DNA of 64,000 nt, taken from the NCBI RefSeq assembly GCF_910588395.1, contig NZ_CAJUPA010000005.1, positions 1 through 64,000 of the forward strand, written 5' to 3'. A model generated the notes under the pieces. The model ran no database searches. It saw nothing but the letters and a program-made list of their open reading frames with translations, and was not told where the DNA came from. The position numbers and the translations under genes were made by a program. Source of the stretch: an uncultured Faecalibaculum sp. (lineage in GTDB: Bacteria > Bacillota_I > Bacilli_A > Erysipelotrichales > Erysipelotrichaceae). This document shows positions 55,083-63,090 of the stretch, in pieces (the first letter of the stretch is position 1; each line of letters opens with the position of its first letter).

Positions 55083-55706
55083 ATGACAGGCACATTCATT
55101 ACCATTGAAGGACCGGATGGAGCAGGAAAAACCACTGCAGCTGCCGATCTGCGGAACAGGCTGACGGCCATGGGCGTTCCCTGCCTGCTGACCAGAGAGC
55201 CTGGCGGCTCAGCCATTGCCGAACAGATCCGGAGCATCCTTCTGAATCCGGAGAATACAGCCATGGATCCGGTTACGGAGGCGATTCTTTATGCCGCTGC
55301 CAGACGGCAGCATCTGATGGAAGTGGTGCGTCCGGCGCTGGAAGCGGGCATGACGGTGATCTGCGACCGGTTTGTGGATTCCAGTCTGGCGTATCAGGGT
55401 CATGCCAGAGGACTGGGGTTTGATACTGTCTGGTCAATCAATGAACCGGCGGTGCAGGATCTGCTTCCGGATCTGACAATTCTGCTGGACATAGAAGATG
55501 AACAGGCACTGGCGCGCATTCAGGCAAGAGGACAGCTGGACCGTTTCGATCTGGAGGGCCGGGATTTCAGAAAGCAGGTACGGGAAGGATTTCTGGCGGC
55601 ATTGCGCCGGTTTCCCGGGCGCATCGTGCGGATCGATGGTTCTCAGACCCGGGAGCAGGTTACCGAAGCCATTCTCCGGGTATGCAGAGACCGGCACATC
55701 CTTTGA
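55083..55706 (+). CDS. tmk: Thymidylate kinase
   Basis: A 207-aa kinase making dTDP from dTMP. The P-loop is GPDGAGKTT (10-18), the DR motif CDRFVDSSLAYQG, and the lid region ARGQLDRFD. GGATTGGAGGAAGC precedes the ATG at 55083, which is canonical (MTGTFITIEG). First gene of tmk-holB-ricT-rsmI. Confidence 0.96.
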   Translation: MTGTFITIEGPDGAGKTTAAADLRNRLTAMGVPCLLTREPGGSAIAEQIRSILLNPENTAMDPVTEAILYAAARRQHLMEVVRPALEAGMTVICDRFVDSSLAYQGHARGLGFDTVWSINEPAVQDLLPDLTILLDIEDEQALARIQARGQLDRFDLEGRDFRKQVREGFLAALRRFPGRIVRIDGSQTREQVTEAILRVCRDRHIL

Positions 55707-55725
55707 GGTGCCGCTGAGGTGCCGC
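55704..55725 (+). repeat. Tandem 11-base duplication between tmk and holB
   Basis: GAGGTGCCGCT occurs twice in a row across the tmk stop codon. It is probably a replication slip and adds no codons to tmk. Confidence 0.7.
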
Positions 55726-55757
55726 TGACTGCAGGCACCGGGAAAGAAGTGTGAATC

Positions 55758-56657
55758 ATGAACAAAAGTGATTTTTTTGCGGCACAGCCCGGTGCCGCCC
55801 GGATTCTGCAGCGGATGCTGGAAACGGGGCGGATGGCGCACGCGCTGCTGTTCTGGGGACCCAGAGGAGCTCCTCTGCAGGAAGCGGCGGAGCTGACGGC
55901 GCAGGCTCTGGTCTGTGAACATCCGGATGCAGAGGGTTTCGGCTGCGGAACCTGTCTGGCATGCCGAAACGTGCTGCAGCATCGTGGCGTGGGACTTTAC
56001 TGGAATCAGCGGCTTCAGAAAAAAGATGCAGCTGATCTGCAGGAACAGTTTTCTCTCACCAGTCAGGGGCAGCGTGTAAGTGTGCTGGAACATTTTGACG
56101 AAGCCACGCCGCAGGCAGCCAATGCGCTGCTGAAATTCATTGAAGAACCGCAGCCGGGAATCACCGCCATTCTCACCGCAGCCGAGCGAAGTGCCGTGCT
56201 TCCAACCATTGAATCCAGATGTCTGTGCATTCAGCTGCGTCCCATGCCCGAAAAAGACAGATCCGCCTCGCTGGACACGCTGCCGGCGGATCTGCGGCAG
56301 GCCGCTGCGGCAGCAGGCTATGGACCGCAGGACTTTCCGGAACCGGATGAGTTTTATGCCCGGATCATGCCCGCAGCCAGGCAGTATCTTTCCGGCTGGG
56401 ACCGGCCGGAGGGGCTGCTGGAACTGCAGCTGAATCTGTTTCCGGCTAAAGGTGCCCATACGACACGGCCCATGGTCAGGCTGTTTCTGGAAGCCCTGCA
56501 GTGGCAGGTCAGACAGACTGAACTGCCCATCCGGGACAAAGCCATGATCTTTGATGCCCTGGTTCAGGGCATTGAAGCTGTGAAACGCACCGCGGATCCT
56601 GCACTGGTTCTGGATCAGATGGCCAGCCGCATCAGAAAGGGGATCAACCATGAATGA
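55758..56657 (+). CDS. holB: DNA polymerase III delta-prime subunit
   Basis: A 299-aa clamp-loader subunit. It resembles DnaX but has no working P-loop (GPRGAPLQ replaces GPRGTGKT). It keeps the zinc-type CGTCLAC cluster and FIEEPQPGITAILTA. The SRC motif appears as IESRCLCIQL. A short tandem GAGGTGCCGCT lies just upstream. It overlaps ricT by eight bases. Confidence 0.93.
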   Translation: MNKSDFFAAQPGAARILQRMLETGRMAHALLFWGPRGAPLQEAAELTAQALVCEHPDAEGFGCGTCLACRNVLQHRGVGLYWNQRLQKKDAADLQEQFSLTSQGQRVSVLEHFDEATPQAANALLKFIEEPQPGITAILTAAERSAVLPTIESRCLCIQLRPMPEKDRSASLDTLPADLRQAAAAAGYGPQDFPEPDEFYARIMPAARQYLSGWDRPEGLLELQLNLFPAKGAHTTRPMVRLFLEALQWQVRQTELPIRDKAMIFDALVQGIEAVKRTADPALVLDQMASRIRKGINHE

Positions 56658-57819
56658 TCACGAACGGACAGAGTTTCCGTATCTTATATATATACAGTTT
56701 GAAGAAAGCAGAAAAGCATACTCCTTCGGTTCCCATGTAAAAGCCGACACCGGAGACCAGGTGGTGGTGGAAACTGTTCGGGGGCAGGAAATCGGTACGG
56801 TGTGTATGCCGGCAATGCCCTTTGACAGCCGGAAAGCCAAAGATGACTGCAAGCCGGTTCTGCGACTTGCCACACCCGAAGATCTGGCCAGACGGGAAGA
56901 AAACAAAGTGAAAGCCGCCGATGCCCTGGCGGTCTGCACGCAGTGCATCCGCCGGCTGGGCCTGGACATGCATCTGATCAGTTCCGAGTACACACTGGAC
57001 TGCGCAAAAATCATTTTCACCTATGTCTCGGATGAACGGGTGGATTTCAGACAGCTGCTCAAGGATCTGGCTCATCAGCTGCACTGCCGGATCGAGCTGA
57101 GGCAGGTGGGCCCCCGCAACAAAGCCAAAATGGTGGGGGGCATCGGTTCCTGCGGCATGGAATGCTGCTGCAGCCGGTTCATGAGCGAATTTGATACCGT
57201 GTCCATCAACATGGCGAAAAACCAGCTGCTGGCTCTGAACATCTCAAAGCTTTCCGGTCAGTGCGGAAAACTGAAATGCTGTCTGCGGTTTGAGAATGAT
57301 CTCTATACCCAGATGCGGCGCGATCTGCCCAGAATCAATTCCCAGCTGGTCTTTGAAGGCACCAGATACCGGCTGTCGTCCATGAATCTGCTCCAGCAGC
57401 AGGCCAAGCTGGAAAACCGGGAAGAGGTCCGGTTTGTGGAGTTTTCCACGCTGTGGCCGGAACGGGGCAGTGAAGAAAACACAGATTCAAAGGATGGAAA
57501 TCCGACAGTCTCCCAGGGGGAAACAGCCAATCCCGGTCAGCCGGCAGATGCCCGGACAGGCAGCGAAAAGCCGGATCTGCCGGGACCGGAGCGGCGCAGC
57601 AGCCAGGGCAGAGAAAAAAACAGGTCCCAGGAGAGGAAAACCCGGAACCGGGACATCCGCAGCCGGGAGAATCATGATGCCTCCCGCGGACGCAGACAGG
57701 GGACTGAGTCTGCAAATGCAGGCAGAGAGCGCAGAAAAGGACACGGGGGTACAGGACGCAAAGATGCCCGGCCATCTTCCGGACGCGGCGCAAAACCGGA
57801 TCAGGAGAACAGACGGTGA
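56650..57819 (+). CDS. ricT: PSP1-domain protein RicT (YaaT)
   Basis: A 389-aa protein. The PSP1 domain covers about 1-270, with the Cys-rich GGIGSCGMECCCSRF and SGQCGKLKCCLRFE. In B. subtilis RicT acts with RicA and RicF (Y-complex) in mRNA processing by RNase Y. The last ~110 residues are an unusual Arg/Gly/Ser/Glu low-complexity tail, likely disordered and RNA-binding. Its position between holB and rsmI is conserved. Confidence 0.93.
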   Translation: MNDHERTEFPYLIYIQFEESRKAYSFGSHVKADTGDQVVVETVRGQEIGTVCMPAMPFDSRKAKDDCKPVLRLATPEDLARREENKVKAADALAVCTQCIRRLGLDMHLISSEYTLDCAKIIFTYVSDERVDFRQLLKDLAHQLHCRIELRQVGPRNKAKMVGGIGSCGMECCCSRFMSEFDTVSINMAKNQLLALNISKLSGQCGKLKCCLRFENDLYTQMRRDLPRINSQLVFEGTRYRLSSMNLLQQQAKLENREEVRFVEFSTLWPERGSEENTDSKDGNPTVSQGETANPGQPADARTGSEKPDLPGPERRSSQGREKNRSQERKTRNRDIRSRENHDASRGRRQGTESANAGRERRKGHGGTGRKDARPSSGRGAKPDQENRR

Positions 57820-58664
57820 AACGGCAGAAAAGTTTCAGCGATACCGGTGCCCGGCTGCTGCTGATTCCGTCTCCCATCGGCAATTTGTCGGAAGTATCCG
57901 GCAGAATCCGGGAGGCAGTGGAAGCCTGTGATGTGATTGCCTGCGAGGACACCCGGAATACCGGAAAGCTGCTGTCGCTGCTGCAGATCCGCAAACCGCT
58001 GATCAGTCATCATGAGCACAATCAGTCTTCCAGCATTCCCAGGATCCTGGAGGAACTGACTGCGGGACATACAGTGGGCGTGATGAGTGATGCGGGCTAT
58101 CCGGTGATTTCCGATCCCGGTCAGAATCTGGTCCGGGCGGTCATTGAGCAGGACATTCCGGTGATTTCCTTTTCGGGGCCCAATGCCGCTCTCAATGCGC
58201 TGGTGGCTTCGGGACTGGATGCCCGACATTATCTGTTTTACGGATTCACGGATTCAAAAAGCAGCCGGCGCAGAAAAGAGCTGGAGCAGCTGAAAAATCT
58301 CCCCTGGACACTGGTGTTTTATGAAGCTCCCCACCGCATTGCCCAATGTCTGGCGGACATGGAGGAAGTGCTGGGCAACAGACAGGCATGTCTGGCCCGG
58401 GAACTGACGAAGAAGTTCGAAGAATACCTCAGAGGCACCCTGCAGGAACTGCGTCAGGCGGCTGAAGACGGGCTGAAGGGAGAAATGGTGCTGGTGGTGG
58501 CCGGACATGAGCCGGAAGAGGCAGATGAGGCGGCAGCCTGCCGGCAGGTGAAGGAGCTCATGGCACAGGGAATGAAGCCGAAGGCTGCTGCCAAGCAGGT
58601 GGCGAAGGAAACCGGTTTGTCGGCCAATGGACTGTATCAGCTGATTCTGAAAGAACAGGATTGA
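57816..58664 (+). CDS. rsmI: 16S rRNA (cytidine-1402-2'-O)-methyltransferase RsmI
   Basis: A 282-aa tetrapyrrole-methylase-fold enzyme modifying C1402. Signatures: LIPSPIGNLSEVS, ACEDTRNTGKLL, SDAGYPVISDPG and FYEAPHRI. It overlaps ricT by four bases. It has a Glu/Ala-rich C-terminal helical region ending in LSANGLYQLIL. Confidence 0.95.
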   Translation: MKRQKSFSDTGARLLLIPSPIGNLSEVSGRIREAVEACDVIACEDTRNTGKLLSLLQIRKPLISHHEHNQSSSIPRILEELTAGHTVGVMSDAGYPVISDPGQNLVRAVIEQDIPVISFSGPNAALNALVASGLDARHYLFYGFTDSKSSRRRKELEQLKNLPWTLVFYEAPHRIAQCLADMEEVLGNRQACLARELTKKFEEYLRGTLQELRQAAEDGLKGEMVLVVAGHEPEEADEAAACRQVKELMAQGMKPKAAAKQVAKETGLSANGLYQLILKEQD

Positions 58665-58719
58665 CGAAGCAGTTCCATGATGATACACAAGTCGCAAAAC
58701 AGTGACAGAAAAATATGGA

Positions 58720-58748
58720 TTGTCAATCTGTATGACCTAAGGTAATAT
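58720..58748 (+). promoter_or_regulatory. purE operon promoter
   Basis: TTGTCA (58720-58725) and TAATAT (58743-58748) with a 17-base spacer. Transcription should begin near 58755, leaving a leader of about 135 bases that includes a terminator. Confidence 0.75.
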
Positions 58749-58754
58749 GACTCG

Positions 58755-58864
58755 TAGGGGAATTCCCCGCTTTTGGAGGGTCTGGTTATGGTCTTAACGA
58801 GATTGACGACAGAAGATACTGCAGAAGTTTTTTTCAGCGTACCAGAAACCCGGTGCGCTTTTTT
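58755..58864 (+). promoter_or_regulatory. purE leader with attenuator-like terminator
   Basis: After the promoter come a GGGG-AATT-CCCC hairpin (58757-58768), about 60 bases of unassigned leader, a T7 run (58828-58834), and a strong terminator. In that terminator GCGTACC pairs with GGTGCGC (58837-58858) and is followed by six Ts. It stands 28 bases before purE, so it would cut off the pur genes unless relieved. The leader does not match the purine riboswitch (no GTTTCTACC or GACTAC loops), ZTP, or PRPP types that I could recognise. Confidence 0.6.
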
Positions 58865-58891
58865 CGTCTCAGTGACACAAGAAAGGAAACG

Positions 58892-59383
58892 GTGAGTTCA
58901 GTGAAACATTCCGTACTGATCGTGATGGGATCACGTTCCGATCTGCCGCAGATGGAGCCCTGCATGGAAATGCTGACAACGTTCGGCATTCCCTTTGAAG
59001 TCCGCATTCTGAGTGCCCACCGCACACCCGCCGCAGTGCTGGAAGTATCCGCAGGCGCAGTGGACAAGGGCGTGGCAGTGATCATTGCCGCCGCTGGCGG
59101 CGCCGCTCATCTGGCTGGCGTCCTGGCCAGTTCCACGCCCCTGCCGGTGATCGGTGTTCCCATGGAAACCAGAGTGGCAGGAGGAATGGATTCCCTGCTC
59201 TCCACTGTTCAGATGCCTGGCGGGGTCCCCGTGGCAACAGTGGCTGTGGGCAAGGCAGGCGCCAAAAATGCGGCGATCCTGGCTGCACAGATCATTGGCA
59301 CAGCCGACGGGGCTGTCCGCGAAAAAGTGGTCCAGTTCAAGAAAGACCAGGCGGAAAAAGTGCTGGAGGGATCGAGACTGTAA
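58892..59383 (+). CDS. purE: N5-carboxyaminoimidazole ribonucleotide mutase PurE
   Basis: A 163-aa enzyme of purine synthesis. It has IVMGSRSDLPQM, SAHRTP, AAGGAAHLAGV and MDSLLSTVQMPGGVPVATVAV, which fits class I PurE, although the usual GAAHLPGM is changed to GAAHLAGV. No purK is adjacent. The GTG at 58892 follows AAAGG by five bases; a GTG at 58901 is an alternative. Its stop overlaps the purL start (TAATG). Confidence 0.93.
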   Translation: MSSVKHSVLIVMGSRSDLPQMEPCMEMLTTFGIPFEVRILSAHRTPAAVLEVSAGAVDKGVAVIIAAAGGAAHLAGVLASSTPLPVIGVPMETRVAGGMDSLLSTVQMPGGVPVATVAVGKAGAKNAAILAAQIIGTADGAVREKVVQFKKDQAEKVLEGSRL

Positions 59384-62300
59384 TGAATACAAGAATTTTT
59401 GTCCGCAAGAAACCCGGCTTCCGGGTGGAAAGCCAGTCGCTGGAGGATGAACTGCGCCAGTCGCTGAATCTGCCGGCGGACTTCCGGCTTGTAAAGTACA
59501 ACATTTACGACATCTTCGGCGCCGATCAGGAAGAAATCTCCCTGCTTCGGCAGCATGTTCTGGCGGAAGCTGTGACCGATGAAATTGCCGAACCGGATGG
59601 TGACTGCGTCCTGGCCTATGAATATCTGCCGGGACAGTATGACCAGAGAGCGGATTCCGCCATGCAGTGTCTGATGCTGCTCTCCGGCCGGAAACCGGCT
59701 GTGATCCGCAGCGGCACCCTGCTGGAGATGGAAAACATTTCCGAAAAGCAGAAACAGGCCATTGCCTCCTACGTGATCAACCCGGTGGAATCCCGGATCA
59801 AGGATCTCTCCGTGCTGGAAAACGACCAGGATGTGCAGGTGGAACCGGTACCCGTGCTGGAGGGATTCACGGGGATGGATGAACCGGCTCTGGAAGCGCT
59901 GCACCGGCAGCTGGGTCTGGCCATGAGTCTGGAGGACCTGCGCTTTGTGCAGGATCATTTCCGCAAAGACGAGCACAGGGATCCCACCATGACAGAAATC
60001 CGGGTACTGGACACCTACTGGTCCGATCACTGCCGGCACACCACCTTTGAAACGGTGCTGGAGGATGTGGTCTTTGAGAAAAACTGTCTGCAGCAGCGGC
60101 TGCAGGAAGCATGGGACAGATATCAGGCCCTGCGGCAGGAAGTTCACGGCGGCCGGAAACCGGCGACGCTGATGGATATGGCCAGCCTGGCCGGAAAATA
60201 CATGAGGAAAACCGGAAAGCTGGAGGATCTGGAAGTTTCGGATGAAATCAATGCCTGCAGCATTGAAATCACCGTGGATGAAGACGGTGTCCGTTCCCCC
60301 TGGCTGCTGATGTTCAAAAACGAAACGCACAACCATCCCACGGAGATCGAGCCCTTCGGCGGAGCTGCCACCTGCATTGGCGGTGCGATCCGGGATCCTC
60401 TGTCCGGACGGAGCTACGTGTATCAGGCCATGCGGATCACCGGAGCCGGTGACATCAACCGTCCGGTGAGCGAGACCATGGAACACAAGCTGCCGCAGTC
60501 CAGAATTTCAAAAACCGCAGCCCGGGGCTACTCCTCCTACGGCAACCAGATCGGTCTGCCCACAACCTTTGTGGAGGAAATCTTCGATGAAGGATACACT
60601 GCCAAGCGCATGGAAGTGGGGGCTGTGATCGGTGCGGCGCCCAGATCCCATGTAAAACGGGAAAAGCCGCAGCCGGGGGATGTGGTGGTGCTCATTGGCG
60701 GTGCCACCGGCCGTGACGGAATTGGCGGTGCCACCGGTTCCAGCAAGGAACACACAGACACAAGTCTGGAAAAGTGTTCCTCGGAGGTCCAGAAAGGAAA
60801 CGCTCTGACAGAGCGGAAACTGCAGCGTCTGTTCAGAAACCCGGATGTCACCAGACTGATCCGGAAAGCCAATGACTTCGGTGCCGGCGGTGTGTCCGTG
60901 GCCATCGGGGAACTGGCGGACGGGCTGGTGATCGATCTGGATGCTGTGCCGGTCAAATACGAGGGACTGGATGGAACGGAACTGGCCATCTCCGAGAGCC
61001 AGGAACGGATGGCAGCGGTGATTCCGGCAGAATCCTTCGACACGTTCCGGGAACTGTGCCGTCAGGAAAATCTGGACTGCGTGCAGGCAGCTGTGGTCAC
61101 GGAAGAACCGCGGCTGGTCATGAACTGGCGCGATGAAACGATTGTGGACCTGTCCCGGGCATTTCTGGATACCAACGGTGTGCGGCAGCATCAGTCCGTG
61201 AAGGTGACAGCCTCCGAATATGACAGCGATCCTTTCCGTACGACCCAAGAGTGCACGCTGACGGAGGTTCTGAAACGCCCGGATGTGGCCTGTCAGATCG
61301 GTCTGGCGGAAATGTTCGATGCGTCCATCGGCAAGTCCACGGTGCTGATGCCCTTCGGCGGCAGAAAACAGCTCACACCGGAGGAAGGAAGCGTGCAGAA
61401 GCTGCCCACAGACGGTTTTACCACCACAGTGAGTGCCATGACATTCGGATTTGATCCGGAGGTCTCCAAATATTCTCCCTACCTGGGTGCAGCGTATTCC
61501 GTGACGGCGGCCCTTGCCAGACAGGCGGCGCTGGGGATGGATCCGCTGAGTGCGCGGCTTTCCAATCAGGAATACTTTGAACGGCTTGGACATGATCCGG
61601 TGAAATGGGGACGGCCTCTGGAAGCAATGCTGGGACTGATCGATGCGCAGATTGCCTTCGGGACACCTTCCATTGGCGGCAAGGACTCCATGTCCGGCAC
61701 ATTCAATGACATCCATGTGCCGCCCACGGTCATCACCTTTGCGGTGACAACCGGTCAGGCGGACAAGGTCCGGCCTTCTGAATTCTCGCAGGCAGGACAT
61801 GATCTGTATCTGCTGGCTCATACACCGCTGGCAGATCACAGTCCGGATTACGAACAGCTTTGCCGGAATTTCCAGGCGCTGGAATCTGTTTCTTCCAGCG
61901 TTGTGGCAGCCCGATCTGTCAACAGCGGCGGCATTGGGGCGGCCCTGGCGAAAATGGCTTTCGGCAACTGGATCGGCGCGTCTGTGGAAGTTCCGGATCC
62001 CTATGGTTTCGGCATCGGATCTCTGATTCTGGAAACCTCCGAACCTCTGAGCGATCCCCGGTTTGTGAAAATCGGACAGACCAACGGTGATGAAACTCTG
62101 ACCATCAATGGACAGGCAACAGGGCTGCAGGAAGCCTTCGATGCCTGGACTTCCACCTATGAAGGCCTGTATCCCCGCAAAGCCCGGACAGGTGAAGGAG
62201 AACCCGCTGCGGATCTCTGTGAAGGAGAGAAGCAGTATTCCCGGGTGCAGGTGGAAAAACCCCTGGTGCTGATTCCTGTCTTCCCGGGGCAGAACTGTGA

Positions 62301-63090
62301 ACTGGACACCACCCGCCGGTTCGAACGGGCGGGAGCCACAGTGCGGCAGTTTGTGCTCAATGACCGCACCCCGGAAGCGTTGAAAAACAGTGTCAGCCAG
62401 CTGGCACAGGAAATCCGTCAGGCACAGATCCTGATGATTGTCGGCGGTTTCTCTGCGGGAGATGAACCGGATGGCTCCGGAAAATTCATTGCCAACGTAC
62501 TCCGGAATCCGGAAATCGCCGAAGCGGTGGACTTCATGCGCCGGGAAAACGATGGCCTGATTCTGGGCATCTGCAATGGTTTCCAGGCGCTGATCAAGTC
62601 GGGACTTCTGCCCGGCGGTCTGGAAAGCGGTCAGGAAGACAAGGCTCCCACCCTGTTCCGGAATGACATTGACCGTCACGTGTCCCGGGTAGCCAGAACG
62701 AGAGTCACCAGCAACCGGTCTCCCTGGCTGCAGGACTTCCGGCCGGGGCAGGTGCATTCTGTGGCTTTCTCTCATGGCGAGGGAAAATTCGTGGCGGATG
62801 AAACCTGGCTGCGGACCCTGGCGGACAACGGACAGATCGCCACGCAGTATGTGGATGAAACCGGGACACCTTCCATGGATGGCGAGTACAACATCAATGG
62901 CTCGGCCTGGGCCGTGGAAGGCATCACCAGCGAAGACGGACGCGTTCTTGGAAAAATGGGTCACAGCGAGCGCTGGGAAGAAGGTCTGTTCATCAATATC
63001 GACGGTGACAGGAATCAGGATATTTTCGCTTCCGGTGTGCGTTTCTTCACTCACGCACCCCAGAGCGATGTACCGGAACATGACGCATGA
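59383..63090 (+). CDS. purL: Phosphoribosylformylglycinamidine synthase, single-chain PurL
   Basis: A 1235-aa enzyme joining the synthase and glutaminase in one chain, as in proteobacteria and some Bacillota, instead of PurS-PurL-PurQ. The ATP core has TYWSDHCRHTTFETVL, NETHNHPTEIEPFGGAATCIGG and IGGKDSMSGTF. The C-terminal glutaminase has VFPGQNCELDT and the nucleophile Cys in LILGICNGFQAL, followed by a catalytic His (AFSHGEGKF). All key residues are present, so its glutaminase should work, unlike that of the next gene. Confidence 0.97.
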   Translation: MNTRIFVRKKPGFRVESQSLEDELRQSLNLPADFRLVKYNIYDIFGADQEEISLLRQHVLAEAVTDEIAEPDGDCVLAYEYLPGQYDQRADSAMQCLMLLSGRKPAVIRSGTLLEMENISEKQKQAIASYVINPVESRIKDLSVLENDQDVQVEPVPVLEGFTGMDEPALEALHRQLGLAMSLEDLRFVQDHFRKDEHRDPTMTEIRVLDTYWSDHCRHTTFETVLEDVVFEKNCLQQRLQEAWDRYQALRQEVHGGRKPATLMDMASLAGKYMRKTGKLEDLEVSDEINACSIEITVDEDGVRSPWLLMFKNETHNHPTEIEPFGGAATCIGGAIRDPLSGRSYVYQAMRITGAGDINRPVSETMEHKLPQSRISKTAARGYSSYGNQIGLPTTFVEEIFDEGYTAKRMEVGAVIGAAPRSHVKREKPQPGDVVVLIGGATGRDGIGGATGSSKEHTDTSLEKCSSEVQKGNALTERKLQRLFRNPDVTRLIRKANDFGAGGVSVAIGELADGLVIDLDAVPVKYEGLDGTELAISESQERMAAVIPAESFDTFRELCRQENLDCVQAAVVTEEPRLVMNWRDETIVDLSRAFLDTNGVRQHQSVKVTASEYDSDPFRTTQECTLTEVLKRPDVACQIGLAEMFDASIGKSTVLMPFGGRKQLTPEEGSVQKLPTDGFTTTVSAMTFGFDPEVSKYSPYLGAAYSVTAALARQAALGMDPLSARLSNQEYFERLGHDPVKWGRPLEAMLGLIDAQIAFGTPSIGGKDSMSGTFNDIHVPPTVITFAVTTGQADKVRPSEFSQAGHDLYLLAHTPLADHSPDYEQLCRNFQALESVSSSVVAARSVNSGGIGAALAKMAFGNWIGASVEVPDPYGFGIGSLILETSEPLSDPRFVKIGQTNGDETLTINGQATGLQEAFDAWTSTYEGLYPRKARTGEGEPAADLCEGEKQYSRVQVEKPLVLIPVFPGQNCELDTTRRFERAGATVRQFVLNDRTPEALKNSVSQLAQEIRQAQILMIVGGFSAGDEPDGSGKFIANVLRNPEIAEAVDFMRRENDGLILGICNGFQALIKSGLLPGGLESGQEDKAPTLFRNDIDRHVSRVARTRVTSNRSPWLQDFRPGQVHSVAFSHGEGKFVADETWLRTLADNGQIATQYVDETGTPSMDGEYNINGSAWAVEGITSEDGRVLGKMGHSERWEEGLFINIDGDRNQDIFASGVRFFTHAPQSDVPEHDA

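Noticed and set aside
58749..58836. Purine (guanine/adenine) riboswitch before purE
   Set aside because: The conserved GTTTCTACC-type and GACTAC-type loop segments are absent.
60508..63081. 857-residue minus-strand open frame opposite purL
   Set aside because: Shadow of purL, which is intact and fully conserved on the plus strand.
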